From NCBI RefSeq assembly GCF_029051645.1, contig NZ_JAACFS010000002.1, positions 1 through 64,000 on the forward strand: a DNA stretch of 64,000 nucleotides, read 5' to 3'. The position numbers and the translations under genes are program-made. This DNA is from Bradyrhizobium sp. CSA112 (GTDB lineage: Bacteria; Pseudomonadota; Alphaproteobacteria; Rhizobiales; Xanthobacteraceae). This document shows, one piece after another, positions 48,450 through 61,272 of the stretch (its first letter is position 1; every line of letters starts with the position of its first letter). The notes under the pieces are model-generated. The model was not told the DNA's origin, did not search any database, and saw nothing but the letters and a program-made list of their open reading frames with translations.

Positions 48450-48755
48450 TTGCGCCGCCGATCCGGAGGCGTCTCAGTCGGCGACGTCGGGCCAATGCTC
48501 CAAGCGCGATCCGCGACGCCCAGCGCCTTTGCCGGCGTCGCGCATACTGGTGGAGATGGCGGCGGGGACAATCTGAATCTCGACCCGCTCTTGCTCGCGT
48601 TGCTCAAAAAAATCCCACCCGTCGATAAGGGGTGGCCCGCTCCACAACGCGTTCGCTGGTTTCGGACGTTCGCAATGAACGTCTCGCAAATCTATGACGG
48701 CGAAATGATGGAGCCCGTCGAATTGAAGATTGATTTGGAAGAGGCAGCCAACTGA
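48450..48755 (+). CDS. Small conserved hypothetical protein
   Basis: Up to 101 residues. The C-terminal part carries NLNLDPLLLALLKKIPPVDK then GWPAPQRVRWFRTFAMNVSQ and IYDGEMMEPVELKIDLEE, a block I recognise from small rhizobial proteins with no known function. The N-terminal 45 residues look less conserved, so the start may be the ATG at 48495 or later. A hairpin (48741-48764) overlaps the stop codon. Confidence 0.6.
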   Translation: MRRRSGGVSVGDVGPMLQARSATPSAFAGVAHTGGDGGGDNLNLDPLLLALLKKIPPVDKGWPAPQRVRWFRTFAMNVSQIYDGEMMEPVELKIDLEEAAN

Positions 48756-48764
48756 GGCGGCCTC
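48741..48764 (+). terminator. Terminator-like hairpin at the end of the 48450 gene
   Basis: GAGGCAGCC-AACTGA-GGCGGCCTC forms a stem with one mismatch, with no clear T run. Confidence 0.4.
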
Positions 48765-48813
48765 GCTGACTACCAAATCGCGCCCTGCACATCTTTGATT
48801 TGTCGCTTCGACG

Positions 48814-48924
48814 CTACTTCTGTGTTGGCGCGGGCGGCGTTGTATTGAATCCGTACATGTAAATGAGCACTATAGCGACAACCACCACGGCGGCGATCAG
48901 TATGTTTCTATTGAGAGGGGTCAT
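48814..48924 (-). CDS. 36-residue membrane peptide
   Basis: MTPLNRNILIAAVVVVAIVL is followed by IYMYGFNTTPPAPTQK: one hydrophobic helix and a short Pro-rich tail. GGAGGAG lies about nine bases before the ATG at 48924. It is divergent from recA. No function is known. Confidence 0.5.
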   Translation of the reverse strand: MTPLNRNILIAAVVVVAIVLIYMYGFNTTPPAPTQK

Positions 48925-48991
48925 GACAAATCGCTCCTCCGTAAGTTGCCCATCGCTCCAAGGCTTAGGGTACTCTCGAGTTTGGCAATCA

Positions 48992-49053
48992 CCCAAACTA
49001 GGCCACTCGCTATTTCGAACTAGGTCACCGAGGTCGGAAACAGGCCAGTACCG
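48992..49053. repeat. AAATAGGCCACTCG repeat, copy d (triple)
   Basis: CCCAAACTAGGCCACTCGCT, then ATTTCGAACTAGGTCACCGA and GGTCGGAAACAGGCCAGTAC: three diverged units just upstream of the recA promoter region. Confidence 0.6.
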
Positions 49054-49065
49054 CAAGCAACAAAA

Positions 49066-49080
49066 GAACATATTGCGAAC
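49066..49080. promoter_or_regulatory. Predicted LexA (SOS) box of recA
   Basis: GAACATATTGCGAAC fits GAAC-N7-GAAC, the alphaproteobacterial SOS box, 100 bases before the recA ATG. A third GAAC follows at 49084-49087. Confidence 0.8.
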
Positions 49081-49180
49081 AGAGAACAAATGTGGTACGG
49101 ATTCCTATACACCGTCGAATCCCGAACTTGCCAAGTCCGTTTGTCCCGCTCGCGAATCCCCGCCATAAGGAGCACGTATT

Positions 49181-50272
<1,092 letters not shown>

Positions 50273-50313
50273 GTTTCCGACGCTTCAGGCCGATAAGGTT
50301 TGAAACGCGACAG

Positions 50314-50365
50314 ACGGGTGCTGCGGACGTTGAGTTGCCGACGTCCTCAGTGCCCGTTTTGTTTT
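50314..50365 (+). terminator. Rho-independent terminator of recA
   Basis: A 17-bp stem of ACGGGTGCTGCGGACGT with ACGTCCTCAGTGCCCGT (one G-T pair, one mismatch), followed by TTTGTTTT. Confidence 0.88.
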
Positions 50366-50389
50366 GGGCCGCGCCGTAGCGGCGTGACC

Positions 50390-50480
50390 GTAGGATGGGT
50401 AGAGCGAAAGCGAAACCCATCATGGTCATCACCGCGGGTGCGGCACGATGATGGGTATCGCTTCGCTCCACCCATCCTAC
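50390..50480. repeat. Dispersed palindromic repeat, GTAGGATGGGT family, copy 2
   Basis: GTAGGATGGGTAGAGCGAAA and CGCTTCGCTCCACCCATCCTAC form the arms. It lies between the convergent recA and gcvP genes. Confidence 0.85.
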
Positions 50481-50484
50481 GAAG

Positions 50485-53403
50485 CTATTCCGCCGCTTGC
50501 GCGTAATCCTCAACCGGCGGACACGAGCACACCAGGTTGCGGTCGCCATAGACATTGTCGACGCGGCCGACCGGGGACCAATACTTGTCCGTGCGTGAGA
50601 TGCCGTCGGGGAAGCAACCCGTGGCGCGGCTATAGGCGCGGCTCCACGCATCATCGACAATGTCGTGCACGGTGTGCGGGGCGTGGCGCAAGGGCGAGGC
50701 TTCGACCTTCCAGCGGCCGATCTCGATCTCCGTGATCTCGCTTCGGATCGCGATCATGGCGTCGCAGAACCGATCCAGCTCCGCCTTGGATTCCGATTCG
50801 GTCGGCTCGATCATCAGCGTGCCCGGCACCGGGAAACTCATGGTCGGCGCGTGGAAACCGTAGTCGATCAGGCGCTTTGCGATGTCATCGACGGTGACGC
50901 CGCTGGTGGTCTTGAGCGGACGGGGATCGACGATGCATTCATGCGCGACGCGGCCCTTGGCGTTCCGGTACAGCACCGGGAAATGCGGATCGAGCCGGTT
51001 CGCGATGTAGTTGGCGTTGAGGATCGCCATTTCAGTGGCGCGCGTCAGGCCTTCGCCGCCCATCATCAGGATATAGATGTAGGAGATCGTCAGGATCGAC
51101 GCCGAGCCTGATGGCGCCGCCGACACCGGTCCGACCGGGTGCGGCACCGCGCCGTCGGTTGCGGGATGGCAATTTGAAGGATGACCTGTTGAAGGATGAC
51201 TTGTTGAAGGATGGCTTGGCAAATAGGGCGCAAGATGCGCCTTGACGCCGATCGGGCCCATGCCCGGGCCGCCGCCGCCATGCGGAATGCAGAACGTCTT
51301 GTGCAGATTGAGATGGGAGACGTCGGCGCCGTAATCGCCGGGCCGCGACAGGCCGACCTGCGCGTTCATGTTGGCACCGTCGAGATAGACCTGGCCGCCA
51401 TGGCCGTGAACGATGTCGCAGATCTCCGTGATGTGTTCCTCGAACACGCCATGCGTCGAGGGATAGGTGATCATCACGGCTGCGAGATTTTTCGAATGCT
51501 TCTCCGCCTTGGCGCGGAGATCGTCGACATCGACGTCGCCCCTGATGTCGCAGGCCGTCACCACCACCTCCATGCCGGCCATGTGGGCGGAGGCCGGGTT
51601 GGTGCCGTGCGCGGAGGAGGGGATCAGGCACACCTTGCGGTGCGGCTCGCCGCGGGCGGCGTGATAGGCGCGGATCGCGAGCAGCCCGGCATATTCGCCC
51701 TGCGCGCCGGAATTCGGCTGCAGCGAGATCGCATCATAGCCGGTGATGTCGCACAGCCATTGTTCCAGCCGCTTGAACAGCGCGTGGTAGCCGCGCGCCT
51801 GCTCCGCAGGGGCAAACGGATGCAGGCTGGCAAATTCCGGCCAGGTCAGCGGAATCATTTCCGTGGTCGCGTTGAGCTTCATGGTGCAGGAGCCGAGCGG
51901 AATCATCGCGCGGTCGAGCGCGAGGTCGCGATCACTGAGCTTGCGCATATAGCGCAACAGCTCGGTCTCGGAGCGGTGCGCGTGGAACACCGGATGGGTG
52001 AGGAAGGCGCTGTCGCGCTTCAGTTCTGATGGCAGCGTCTCGCGCGCGCCGAGTTCGACGTCCGCATAGGACAGCTTGCCGCCGAACGCGCGCCACACCG
52101 CCTCGACGATATCAGGCGTCGTAGTCTCGTCCACGGCAATACCGAGCGTGCCGTTACCAATCCGCAGATTGATCCGTTCCGCGAGTGCCCGCGCGACGAT
52201 CTCGCCCTGCTTCGCGCCGGCCTGAACGGTGAAGGTATCGAAGAACGCCTGCGACGTCGGCGCAAAGCCGAGCTTGGCAAGCCCCGACGCCAGCACCACC
52301 GCGCGGCGGTGCACGGTGCGCGCGATATGCGTCAGCCCTTCAGGGCCGTGATAGACCGCATACATCGAAGCGATCACCGCCAGCAGCACCTGCGCGGTGC
52401 AGATGTTGGAGGTAGCCTTTTCGCGGCGGATATGCTGTTCGCGGGTTTGCAGCGCCAGCCGATAGGCGGGTGCCCCACGCGAATCCACCGACAGTCCGAC
52501 GATGCGGCCGGGCAGCGAACGCTTCAGCGCGTCGCGCACCGCCATATAGGCCGCGTGCGGGCCGCCATAGCCCATCGGCACGCCAAAGCGCTGCGCCGAG
52601 CCGATTGCGATATCGGCGCCAAGCTCGCCGGGCGAGGCGATCAGCGTCAGCGCCAAGAGATCGGCGGCGATGACGGCCAGCGCTCCCTTGGCGCGCAGCG
52701 CCGCAATCGCCGGCCTGAGGTCGCGCACCGCACCCGTCGTAGCAGGATATTGCAGCAGGCCGCCGAACACGTCGACAGAATCGAGATCGGTGAGGGGATC
52801 GCCGACGATCAGGCTCCAGCCCAGCGGCTCGGCGCGGGTGCGCAGCACCGCGAGCGTCTGCGGATGCACTTCCGAATCGACGAAGAACGATTTTGATTTC
52901 GCCTGCGAGGCGCGCTCGGCCAGTGCCATGGCCTCCGCCGCGGCGGTTGCTTCATCGAGCAGCGAAGCGTTGGCGACGTCGAGCCCGGTGAGGTCGCAGA
53001 TCATGGTCTGGAAGTTGAACAGAGCTTCCAGCCGGCCCTGGCTGATCTCCGGCTGGTAGGGCGTATAGGCGGTGTACCAGGCCGGGTTCTCCAGAATGTT
53101 GCGCTGGATCACCGCGGGCAGGATGGTGCCGGAATAGCCTTGGCCGATCAGCGAGGTGAACACCTGGTTCTGCGCGGCGAACTCGCGCATATGCGCCAGC
53201 GCCTCGGTTTCGCTGAAAGCACGCCCGAGATCGAGCGGCGCCTTCTGCCGGATCGACGACGGCAGCGTCTGGCTCATCAGTTCAGCGAGGCTTTTCGCGC
53301 CGACGCTGTCCAGCATCGCGCTGATGTCGCGGGGCGAGGGGCCGATATGGCGGCGCACGAAATCGGTGGCGGCCTCGGCTGTTGTCTTGAGCGGCGCGTT
53401 CAT
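50485..53403 (-). CDS. gcvP: Glycine dehydrogenase (decarboxylating), P protein
   Basis: A 972-residue homodimeric-type GcvP. It decarboxylates glycine with pyridoxal phosphate and passes the aminomethyl group to GcvH. The PLP lysine is in [20 protein letters not shown]. The N-terminal half has [20 protein letters not shown] and the start of the second half has [20 protein letters not shown]. An unusual stretch of short His-Pro-Ser repeats ([13 protein letters not shown]) sits after KAHLAPYLP. The ATG at 53403 ([10 protein letters not shown]) gives the family start; the longer frame to 53439 overlaps a repeat. Confidence 0.96.
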   Translation of the reverse strand: MNAPLKTTAEAATDFVRRHIGPSPRDISAMLDSVGAKSLAELMSQTLPSSIRQKAPLDLGRAFSETEALAHMREFAAQNQVFTSLIGQGYSGTILPAVIQRNILENPAWYTAYTPYQPEISQGRLEALFNFQTMICDLTGLDVANASLLDEATAAAEAMALAERASQAKSKSFFVDSEVHPQTLAVLRTRAEPLGWSLIVGDPLTDLDSVDVFGGLLQYPATTGAVRDLRPAIAALRAKGALAVIAADLLALTLIASPGELGADIAIGSAQRFGVPMGYGGPHAAYMAVRDALKRSLPGRIVGLSVDSRGAPAYRLALQTREQHIRREKATSNICTAQVLLAVIASMYAVYHGPEGLTHIARTVHRRAVVLASGLAKLGFAPTSQAFFDTFTVQAGAKQGEIVARALAERINLRIGNGTLGIAVDETTTPDIVEAVWRAFGGKLSYADVELGARETLPSELKRDSAFLTHPVFHAHRSETELLRYMRKLSDRDLALDRAMIPLGSCTMKLNATTEMIPLTWPEFASLHPFAPAEQARGYHALFKRLEQWLCDITGYDAISLQPNSGAQGEYAGLLAIRAYHAARGEPHRKVCLIPSSAHGTNPASAHMAGMEVVVTACDIRGDVDVDDLRAKAEKHSKNLAAVMITYPSTHGVFEEHITEICDIVHGHGGQVYLDGANMNAQVGLSRPGDYGADVSHLNLHKTFCIPHGGGGPGMGPIGVKAHLAPYLPSHPSTSHPSTGHPSNCHPATDGAVPHPVGPVSAAPSGSASILTISYIYILMMGGEGLTRATEMAILNANYIANRLDPHFPVLYRNAKGRVAHECIVDPRPLKTTSGVTVDDIAKRLIDYGFHAPTMSFPVPGTLMIEPTESESKAELDRFCDAMIAIRSEITEIEIGRWKVEASPLRHAPHTVHDIVDDAWSRAYSRATGCFPDGISRTDKYWSPVGRVDNVYGDRNLVCSCPPVEDYAQAAE
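51175..51222. repeat. In-frame 15-bp tandem repeat inside gcvP
   Basis: About three copies of ATGA-[CT]-[CT]-TGTTGAAGG occur on the plus strand. In the gcvP frame they encode the repeated HPS-[TN]-[SGC] peptide. The number of units may vary between strains. Confidence 0.7.
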
Positions 53404-53434
53404 GGGTGCCTCGCTGGAATTGCAAACTTTCGGT

Positions 53435-53534
53435 GTCATCGTCCGCGAAGGCGGACGATCCAGTACGCCGGGACGTCTCGGTTCAATCGCTGATGTCGGT
53501 GGTTACTGGATGCCCCGCCTGCGCGGGGCATGAC
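53435..53534. repeat. Dispersed repeat, GTCAT-hairpin-CCAGTACGCC family, copy 2
   Basis: GTCATCGTCCGCGAAGGCGG begins it and CGCCTGCGCGGGGCATGAC ends it, with hairpins at each end and CCAGTACGCCG as in the 12547 copy. It separates gcvP from gcvH. Confidence 0.8.
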
Positions 53535-53553
53535 GGTTAAGGTCATGCGTCCC

Positions 53554-53919
53554 TCATGCCGTGTGCGCCTTGTAGGCGGCTTCATCCATCAGGCCGCCGA
53601 GTTCGCTCTTGTCCGCAATCTTGAGCTTGAAGAACCAGGCCTTGCCGCCGGCATCGGAATTCACCAGCGCGGGTTCGGCGGCGAGCGCTTCGTTGACTTC
53701 GACCACCTCGCCGGAGATCGGCGCGTAGACATCGGAGGCGGCCTTTACCGATTCGACCACGGCGGCGGCTTCGGCCTTCTTCAGCGAGCGGCCGACCTTG
53801 GGCAGTTCGACGAACACGACGTCGCCGAGCTGTGATTGCGCGTAGTCGGTGACGCCAATGGTAGCGACATCGCCCTCGATGCGGAGCCATTCGTGGTCTG
53901 ATGTGAACAACGTCGTCAT
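53554..53919 (-). CDS. gcvH: Glycine cleavage system H protein
   Basis: A 121-residue lipoyl carrier. The lipoylated Lys is in [20 protein letters not shown], in the E-S-V-K-A context of Gcv[20 protein letters not shown] is the preceding beta hammerhead. It shuttles the aminomethyl group among GcvP, GcvT and the lipoamide dehydrogenase. It lies 9 bases after gcvT and 150 before gcvP, in the order T-H-P. Confidence 0.97.
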   Translation of the reverse strand: MTTLFTSDHEWLRIEGDVATIGVTDYAQSQLGDVVFVELPKVGRSLKKAEAAAVVESVKAASDVYAPISGEVVEVNEALAAEPALVNSDAGGKAWFFKLKIADKSELGGLMDEAAYKAHTA

Positions 53920-53928
53920 GAAACTTCC

Positions 53929-55074
53929 TCAGCGTTTGTAGGTGTTGGGAACGAAGGGCATGGCCGCGACCTGCAGCGGCAGGCGCTGGCCGCGCACCTC
54001 GGCGAAAACTGACGTGCCGTTTGCGGACAGCGATGTCGGCAGATAGCCCATCGCGACAGGTGCATTGAGGCTCGGACCGAAGCCGCCCGAAGTGACCTTG
54101 CCGATCGGCTCGCTGGAACTGCTATCCCCGAATAGCAGCGCACCCTCGCGCACCGGGGCGCGGCCCTCGGCGCGCAAGCCGACGCGGCGGCGCGATGCGC
54201 CTTTTTCAAACTGTGAGAGGATTTTTTCTGCGCCCGGAAATCCGCCGGCGCGCGCGCCGCCGGTGCGGCGGCTTTTCTGCACCGACCATTCCAGCGCGCC
54301 TTCGACCGGCGTCGTCGTGGTGTCGAGGTCGTGGCCATAGAGGCAAAGGCCGGCTTCCAGCCGCAGGCTGTCGCGCGCGCCAAGTCCGATCGGCAGCACG
54401 TCGGGGTTTTCCAGCAGCATAGCCACTAAGGCCTCGGCCTGTTCGGCCGGCACCGAAATCTCAAAACCGTCCTCGCCGGTATAGCCGGAGCGCGAGACGA
54501 AGCAGTCGAAGCCGGCGACCTTGCGCGGCCCGGTATCCATGAACCGCATTGCAGTCACGTCTGCACAAAGTTTCGCCAGCGCCGATTCCGCTTTCGGCCC
54601 CTGCAACGCGATCAGGGCGCGGTCCGGCAGCGAACCGATGATGCAGATATCCGAGAGATGCGCGCGCAAATGCGCCTCGTCCTCGGCCTTGCAGGCGGCA
54701 TTGACGACCAGAAACAGGTGGTCGCCGAAATTCGCCACCATCAGATCGTCGAGAATGCCGCCGTCTTCATTGGTGAACTGGGCGTAGCGCTGCCGTCCCG
54801 GCGCGACCGCCACGATGTCCTGAGGCACCAGCCGCTCCAGCGCCAGCGCCGCGTCCTCTACCTTGCCGGATTTCGGCCGCAGCGCGAGCTGGCCCATATG
54901 CGAGACGTCGAACAGGCCCGCGGCGCCTCGCGTGTGCAGATGTTCCCTGAGCACGCCGGCCGGGAATTGCACCGGCATCTCGTAGCCCGCGAAGGGCACC
55001 ATCTTGCCGCCGCGCGCCACATGGAGGGCGTGCAATGGGGTGCGTTTCAGTGAGGATTTGTCTCGTGCCAGCAT
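53929..55074 (-). CDS. gcvT: Glycine cleavage system T protein (aminomethyltransferase)
   Basis: A 381-residue tetrahydrofolate-dependent enzyme that releases ammonia and makes methylene-THF from the GcvH-bound intermediate. Key segments are MVPFAGYEMPVQFPAGVLRE, LFDVSHMGQLALRP and the THF-binding area YTGEDGFEISVPAEQAEALV. The C-terminal domain contains SGGFGPSLNAPVAMGYLPTS. It is the first gene after the glycine riboswitch at 55131-55298. Confidence 0.97.
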   Translation of the reverse strand: MLARDKSSLKRTPLHALHVARGGKMVPFAGYEMPVQFPAGVLREHLHTRGAAGLFDVSHMGQLALRPKSGKVEDAALALERLVPQDIVAVAPGRQRYAQFTNEDGGILDDLMVANFGDHLFLVVNAACKAEDEAHLRAHLSDICIIGSLPDRALIALQGPKAESALAKLCADVTAMRFMDTGPRKVAGFDCFVSRSGYTGEDGFEISVPAEQAEALVAMLLENPDVLPIGLGARDSLRLEAGLCLYGHDLDTTTTPVEGALEWSVQKSRRTGGARAGGFPGAEKILSQFEKGASRRRVGLRAEGRAPVREGALLFGDSSSSEPIGKVTSGGFGPSLNAPVAMGYLPTSLSANGTSVFAEVRGQRLPLQVAAMPFVPNTYKR

Positions 55075-55130
55075 CCGTCAGGCCCTCATGGGTTCCGGAG
55101 ACCAGCCTCCGAAAACCCAAAGAAAGCCCC

Positions 55131-55298
55131 ATCTGTCGCTGTGCCTGAGAGTATTATCCCGTCGGCGGACACCCTGGGCCAAAGCCGCCCGGCGTCACTT
55201 TCCAGATGCTATTTCGTCACGCGGTCCGTTTGCCTGAGAGTTTCCGGGGCGGTTGCTCCTTCGGCGCCGGCGCTTAAGCCGATCTCTCCCGACGTGAC
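55131..55298 (-). promoter_or_regulatory. Tandem glycine riboswitch (gcvT RNA element) upstream of gcvT
   Basis: On the minus strand the first aptamer begins CGGGAGAGAUCGGC, contains GCCGGCGCCGAAGGAGCAAC and ends ACUCUCAGGCAAACGGACCG. The second has GGCCCAGGGUGUCCGCCGAC and ends UACUCUCAGGCACAGCGACA. These are the conserved parts of the glycine aptamer. An inverted pair GGGTT/AACCC (55090-55120) between the aptamers and gcvT could be the expression platform. Glycine binding would switch on gcvTHP. Confidence 0.93.
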
Positions 55299-55517
55299 GT
55301 CTAGAATATAGGTAGGGAAACACAAGCCTGCCAAGCCTGTCAACGCAGTCGCAGCATTATCAACGGGATGTGCGTACCCATCTTGTGGGCTGCGGCAACC
55401 CTATGATCCGCCTGCACAGTTTCTGGACACCGTGGGCCGCCTTGTCTAAAAGCGTTCCGCCGGAAGAGTAAGGCTCTTTACAGGGTCCGACCCGGCCCCA
55501 TTTCCGATTGGATGAAC

Positions 55518-58193
<2,676 letters not shown>

Positions 58194-58389
58194 AGCGCGG
58201 ACAAGCCGGCGCGTGGGCTCATAAGCGCGTAGCCAGATACGGATAGCTGCCTACGAGTTGCGATTTCCCAGAGGTACGCCGTGTGCCTTGATGAGTGGGG
58301 TATTGCCCCAAAGGGTGGTGCGCATCGTAGTGTGCTACGAGAGCTTTCCCCATGCCCGAGATGTCCGTCTCTGGGTTACTCATCGCCTA

Positions 58390-58614
58390 CTAACCACAGC
58401 ACGAGGCCGTGCTCGGCTCGCCATTGCGCTCGACCTGAATCGGTGGACACGGCACCGAACCATAGGAACAGAACACGCAACAATCACCCGATTTGGGCTT
58501 TAGCTTCGTACCGCAGCCGGTGCATTCATAGAAGAACTGACAGGCATCGGTCGGCATGGTCTCTGTTTTCGCAACGGCGCAATGCGGACAGGTAATGGTC
58601 GATTGAAGAAGCAT
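58390..58614 (-). CDS. Cys-rich small protein (GDCCxFCSYG type) of the mercury module
   Basis: A 74-residue protein with about ten Cys in CxxC pairs: TCPHCAVAK, YECTGCGTKL and GDCCVFCSYGSVPCPPIQ, ending SCCG. The GDCC-V-FCSYG motif is known to me from small proteins in mercury-resistance gene sets. It probably binds metal through a zinc-ribbon-like fold. It lies four bases from merP's stop, so it ends the operon. Confidence 0.78.
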   Translation of the reverse strand: MLLQSTITCPHCAVAKTETMPTDACQFFYECTGCGTKLKPKSGDCCVFCSYGSVPCPPIQVERNGEPSTASCCG

Positions 58615-58618
58615 CGGA

Positions 58619-58903
58619 TCAGCCCTTGGGTGAGGACGGATAACCCGCCTCCGTGGTCGCCGTTGTCAGTTGGTTCACATCGGCTTTGGCGTCGTCATAG
58701 ATGACGGTGGCCGTCTTGTCCTTGAAGGACACCGCAACCTTGGCAACGCCGGGAACGGCTTCCAAGCTGCCTTTCACGATGGAGGGGCAGGCCGCGCAAT
58801 CCATGTTCTTCACGGCCAAGGTGATTGTTCTATCTCCGGCCATCACTGACGACGAGGCGACGATGCCGATGGCAAACGTGGCGCAGGCGAGAGGCTTGTT
58901 CAT
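58619..58903 (-). CDS. merP: Periplasmic mercury-binding protein MerP
   Basis: A 94-residue protein with signal peptide (CATFAIGIVASSSVMA) and one HMA domain with the metal motif KNMDCAACPSIVKGSLEAVP (M-x-C-x-x-C). It binds Hg(II) in the periplasm and hands it to MerT. The ATG at 58903 is preceded by ACTGGAG; an upstream ATG overlaps the merT stop. Confidence 0.92.
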   Translation of the reverse strand: MNKPLACATFAIGIVASSSVMAGDRTITLAVKNMDCAACPSIVKGSLEAVPGVAKVAVSFKDKTATVIYDDAKADVNQLTTATTEAGYPSSPKG

Positions 58904-58917
58904 GGGGAAATCTCCAG

Positions 58918-59304
58918 TCATGAGTCGAGAAAGAAGGGGGCGATGAAGTCAAGGCCGAGTGCAGCGACGACGAGGGTCGTTGCGAGGATGAGGCTTGATT
59001 TGACGATCCGGTTCGGCAGCGGGCGCGCGCACGCCTCGCCATCGACGCAGGCTCGCGTTGATGATCGGTAGACCAGCCAATAGCCGTACCCAAGCAATGC
59101 GAGCGTCGCGGCGATGAAATAGGGTTGATAGGGTGCAAGCCGGGTGAAATTGCCGATCCATGCTCCGCTGACCCCGAGGCCGAATAGGACGAGGGGGAAG
59201 ATGCAACAAGACGACGCTCCGAGCGCTCCAAGAAGGCCGCCTGCCGCGATCAGGTTTTGCCGCCGCCGATTGTCGGCAATGTGATCCGCCTGATCGATTG
59301 TCAT
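58918..59304 (-). CDS. merT: Mercuric transport protein MerT
   Basis: A 128-residue inner-membrane protein with three helices. The Cys-Cys pair in the first helix is GALGASSCCIFPLVLFGLGV, and the second pair region is RACVDGEACARPL. It takes Hg(II) from MerP into the cytoplasm. It is the first gene of the operon, divergent from merR, with the operator between them. Confidence 0.92.
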   Translation of the reverse strand: MTIDQADHIADNRRRQNLIAAGGLLGALGASSCCIFPLVLFGLGVSGAWIGNFTRLAPYQPYFIAATLALLGYGYWLVYRSSTRACVDGEACARPLPNRIVKSSLILATTLVVAALGLDFIAPFFLDS

Positions 59305-59320
59305 GGGCTAAACCATGCAT

Positions 59321-59337
59321 CCTGTAGCGACTACAGG
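59321..59337. promoter_or_regulatory. mer operator/promoter dyad
   Basis: CCTGTAG-CGA-CTACAGG is a perfect 7-3-7 dyad between merT and merR. On the merT side CTTGAT/TTGATC lies at its edge, as in MerR-controlled promoters with a long spacer. Confidence 0.72.
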
Positions 59338-59352
59338 ATCAAGGACAATTTC

Positions 59353-59787
59353 ATGCGCGCCATCACGTCCCCGCGAGTTGAAAACATCTCGATCGGTGAG
59401 CTTTCCAAGCTCAGCGGCGTGAACATTGAAACCATCCGCTATTATGAGCGGATCAAAATGCTACCGGCTCCGCCCCGAACGGCGACTGGGCGGCGGGTCT
59501 ACGGGCCAGCCGAAAAACGGACATTGGCCTTCATCCGACGTTCCCGAGACCTGGGGTTCACTCTTGAGGAGATACGCACCTTGCTGGATCTTGGCGGGCC
59601 AGAGCGCGCTTCTTGTGCCGACGTGCACAAGATTGCGAGCGCGCACCTGGCGAAAGTTCGTGGCAAACTCTCTGACCTCGCCAAACTCGAGGCAATCCTG
59701 GCGGAAACGGTTGCCGGATGCTCCGACGGCACTGCCCCCGACTGCCCGGTGCTCGATATTCTCGATGCCGGCAGGCAGAGCGACTAG
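59353..59787 (+). CDS. merR: Mercury-responsive regulator MerR
   Basis: A 144-residue MerR. The winged HTH is ISIGELSKLSGVNIETIRYYERI, followed by the dimer helix. The three Hg-binding Cys are in ERASCADVHKIA, VAGCSDGTAPDC and the final DC pair. It represses the merT operon without Hg(II) and untwists the promoter when Hg(II) is bound. The ATG at 59353 begins the usual N-terminus; the longer frame to 59257 crosses the operator. Confidence 0.93.
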   Translation: MRAITSPRVENISIGELSKLSGVNIETIRYYERIKMLPAPPRTATGRRVYGPAEKRTLAFIRRSRDLGFTLEEIRTLLDLGGPERASCADVHKIASAHLAKVRGKLSDLAKLEAILAETVAGCSDGTAPDCPVLDILDAGRQSD

Positions 59788-60172
59788 ACTTAGTCGATGT
59801 CTGACGCGTCGGTCGACGCAAGTCCGCTGTTGGCATATCGCGACATTTCAGCGCTGCGGAATTAGAGCATAGCGGGCGTCGATTGAGGCGCACCAATCAA
59901 TCCCGGTTTATGAGTACGCGCCCCTCGCATGATCAAGCTGACCCACGTGCCATCCATCGCGCCTGCAAGTGGAACAGCACAAAGGCTGACGCCACCTTCA
60001 TTCGTCACGCTGCGGCCTAATTCGTGGTGATGCTGTAGAGCATCCACGTTGATCGAACCCTCGATGGTGCCACGGACCTTGCGGGCATCATTGATAGTGG
60101 CATTCCGGTAGACAACCGATCGCTGGACTTACACGACAGCCGACTTTTGGCGTTCGGGCGAGAGGTGCCAGA
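59788..60172. other. Intergenic stretch of 385 bases, no gene assigned
   Basis: A minus-strand frame (59862-60047 and upstream) reads NVDALQHHHELGRSVTNEGG and could be a gene remnant, but it has no ribosome site or known domain. Nothing else was recognised. Confidence 0.45.
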
Positions 60173-60517
60173 ATGACCTGGTGGACGATAAAGCCATCTC
60201 TATTTGCGTCGATCGCCTTTGGCGCTTCGGTCTGCGTGGCGTCAGCGCAGGACGCCAGGGTTTCGGTCGACATGATCGGAGTAGGGAGCATGAGTTGCGC
60301 TCACTGGCGGTCTACGGAAGAGCGTCAGTTAGAGGGGACTGTCTGGATTCACGGTTTCTGGACGGGACTTAACTACGTTGCCGCGGCGAGTGGCCAAACA
60401 CAGCCGAGAATCAGTATGTCTTCGATCGTCGCGGAAGTCGAAAAGACATGCGCTCGCAAAGCATCACAGACCTTAGCCAGCGCCGTATGGACGACGTATC
60501 TTGGGGCCAAGAGGTAG
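60173..60517 (+). CDS. Secreted hypothetical protein (Rap1a/HdeA-like pattern)
   Basis: A 114-residue protein with signal peptide (FASIAFGASVCVASA). Two Cys (MSCAHWRST and EKTCARKAS) and the helical body GTVWIHGFWTGLNYVAAASG resemble small periplasmic helical proteins with one disulfide (HdeA- or Rap1a-like). GAGAGG precedes the ATG. Function is unknown. Confidence 0.68.
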   Translation: MTWWTIKPSLFASIAFGASVCVASAQDARVSVDMIGVGSMSCAHWRSTEERQLEGTVWIHGFWTGLNYVAAASGQTQPRISMSSIVAEVEKTCARKASQTLASAVWTTYLGAKR

Positions 60518-60726
60518 GGCGCCGATCGTCCGGGGGTCTCATCTGGTTGGGTGCGTCAGGAAGATCTTGCAGGTCCTGCGCCGGCTGATATGGCCGTCCT
60601 CTGCTCAGACGATCCTGTTGCGCGCGATGCTGTGCTGCTTTCGTCGTTCTTACACTCTTACCGGAACTTAGAGGCCGCGGAAAAGTTGGCAGTTGGCCAA
60701 TTGGCCTCGGTCCTGGAAGGGTGACA

Positions 60727-61080
60727 ATGATCCGCCCGTTATGCGCCGCCCTGGCGCTCTGTCTATCTGCGCCGGCATTCGCCGAGACCTGTATTGCTTC
60801 TCGCTATGGCTACAGCGGCGGCCGAACCGCATCGGGGGAGCGGATGAATCCAAATGGGATGACCGCGGCGCATCGCGCCAGACCATTCGGCTCCCACGTC
60901 ACAGTCACCTCACATTCCAACGGGCGAAGCGTCACGGTCCGGATCAATGATCGTGGTCCGTTCGTGAGGGGACGGTGCATAGATCTATCCACTGGCGCCG
61001 CGCGTGTACTTGGCTTTGCTGGGACTACGAGGGTCTCTCTCGCTGAGGTAGATAAGCACAAGTGGGATGCTACGCCGTAA
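60727..61080 (+). CDS. RlpA-like double-psi beta-barrel protein
   Basis: A 117-residue exported protein with a signal peptide ending APAFAE. The RlpA fold is shown by [40 protein letters not shown] and [20 protein letters not shown], with Asp/His positions of the lytic transglycosylase family. No SPOR domain or lipobox is present, unlike classic RlpA. It may trim glycan strands or bind the wall. The ATG at 60727 has GGAAGGG upstream. Confidence 0.82.
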   Translation: MIRPLCAALALCLSAPAFAETCIASRYGYSGGRTASGERMNPNGMTAAHRARPFGSHVTVTSHSNGRSVTVRINDRGPFVRGRCIDLSTGAARVLGFAGTTRVSLAEVDKHKWDATP

Positions 61081-61272
61081 GGGGCTCAAGCGTTGCGGGG
61101 CCGCGCCATTGGGCTGCGCCGCCAACAGTGATTCCAAGACGCTATTGCCATGTGATCCCAGATTCTTCCATGATACGGCCATTCTTTGGACAAGACTGAA
61201 CGGAGTGCCGGCGGCTGGTCGACCTGACCACCGCCACCTTCGGACGACATTGGACGGAAAAGGGAAACGCCA

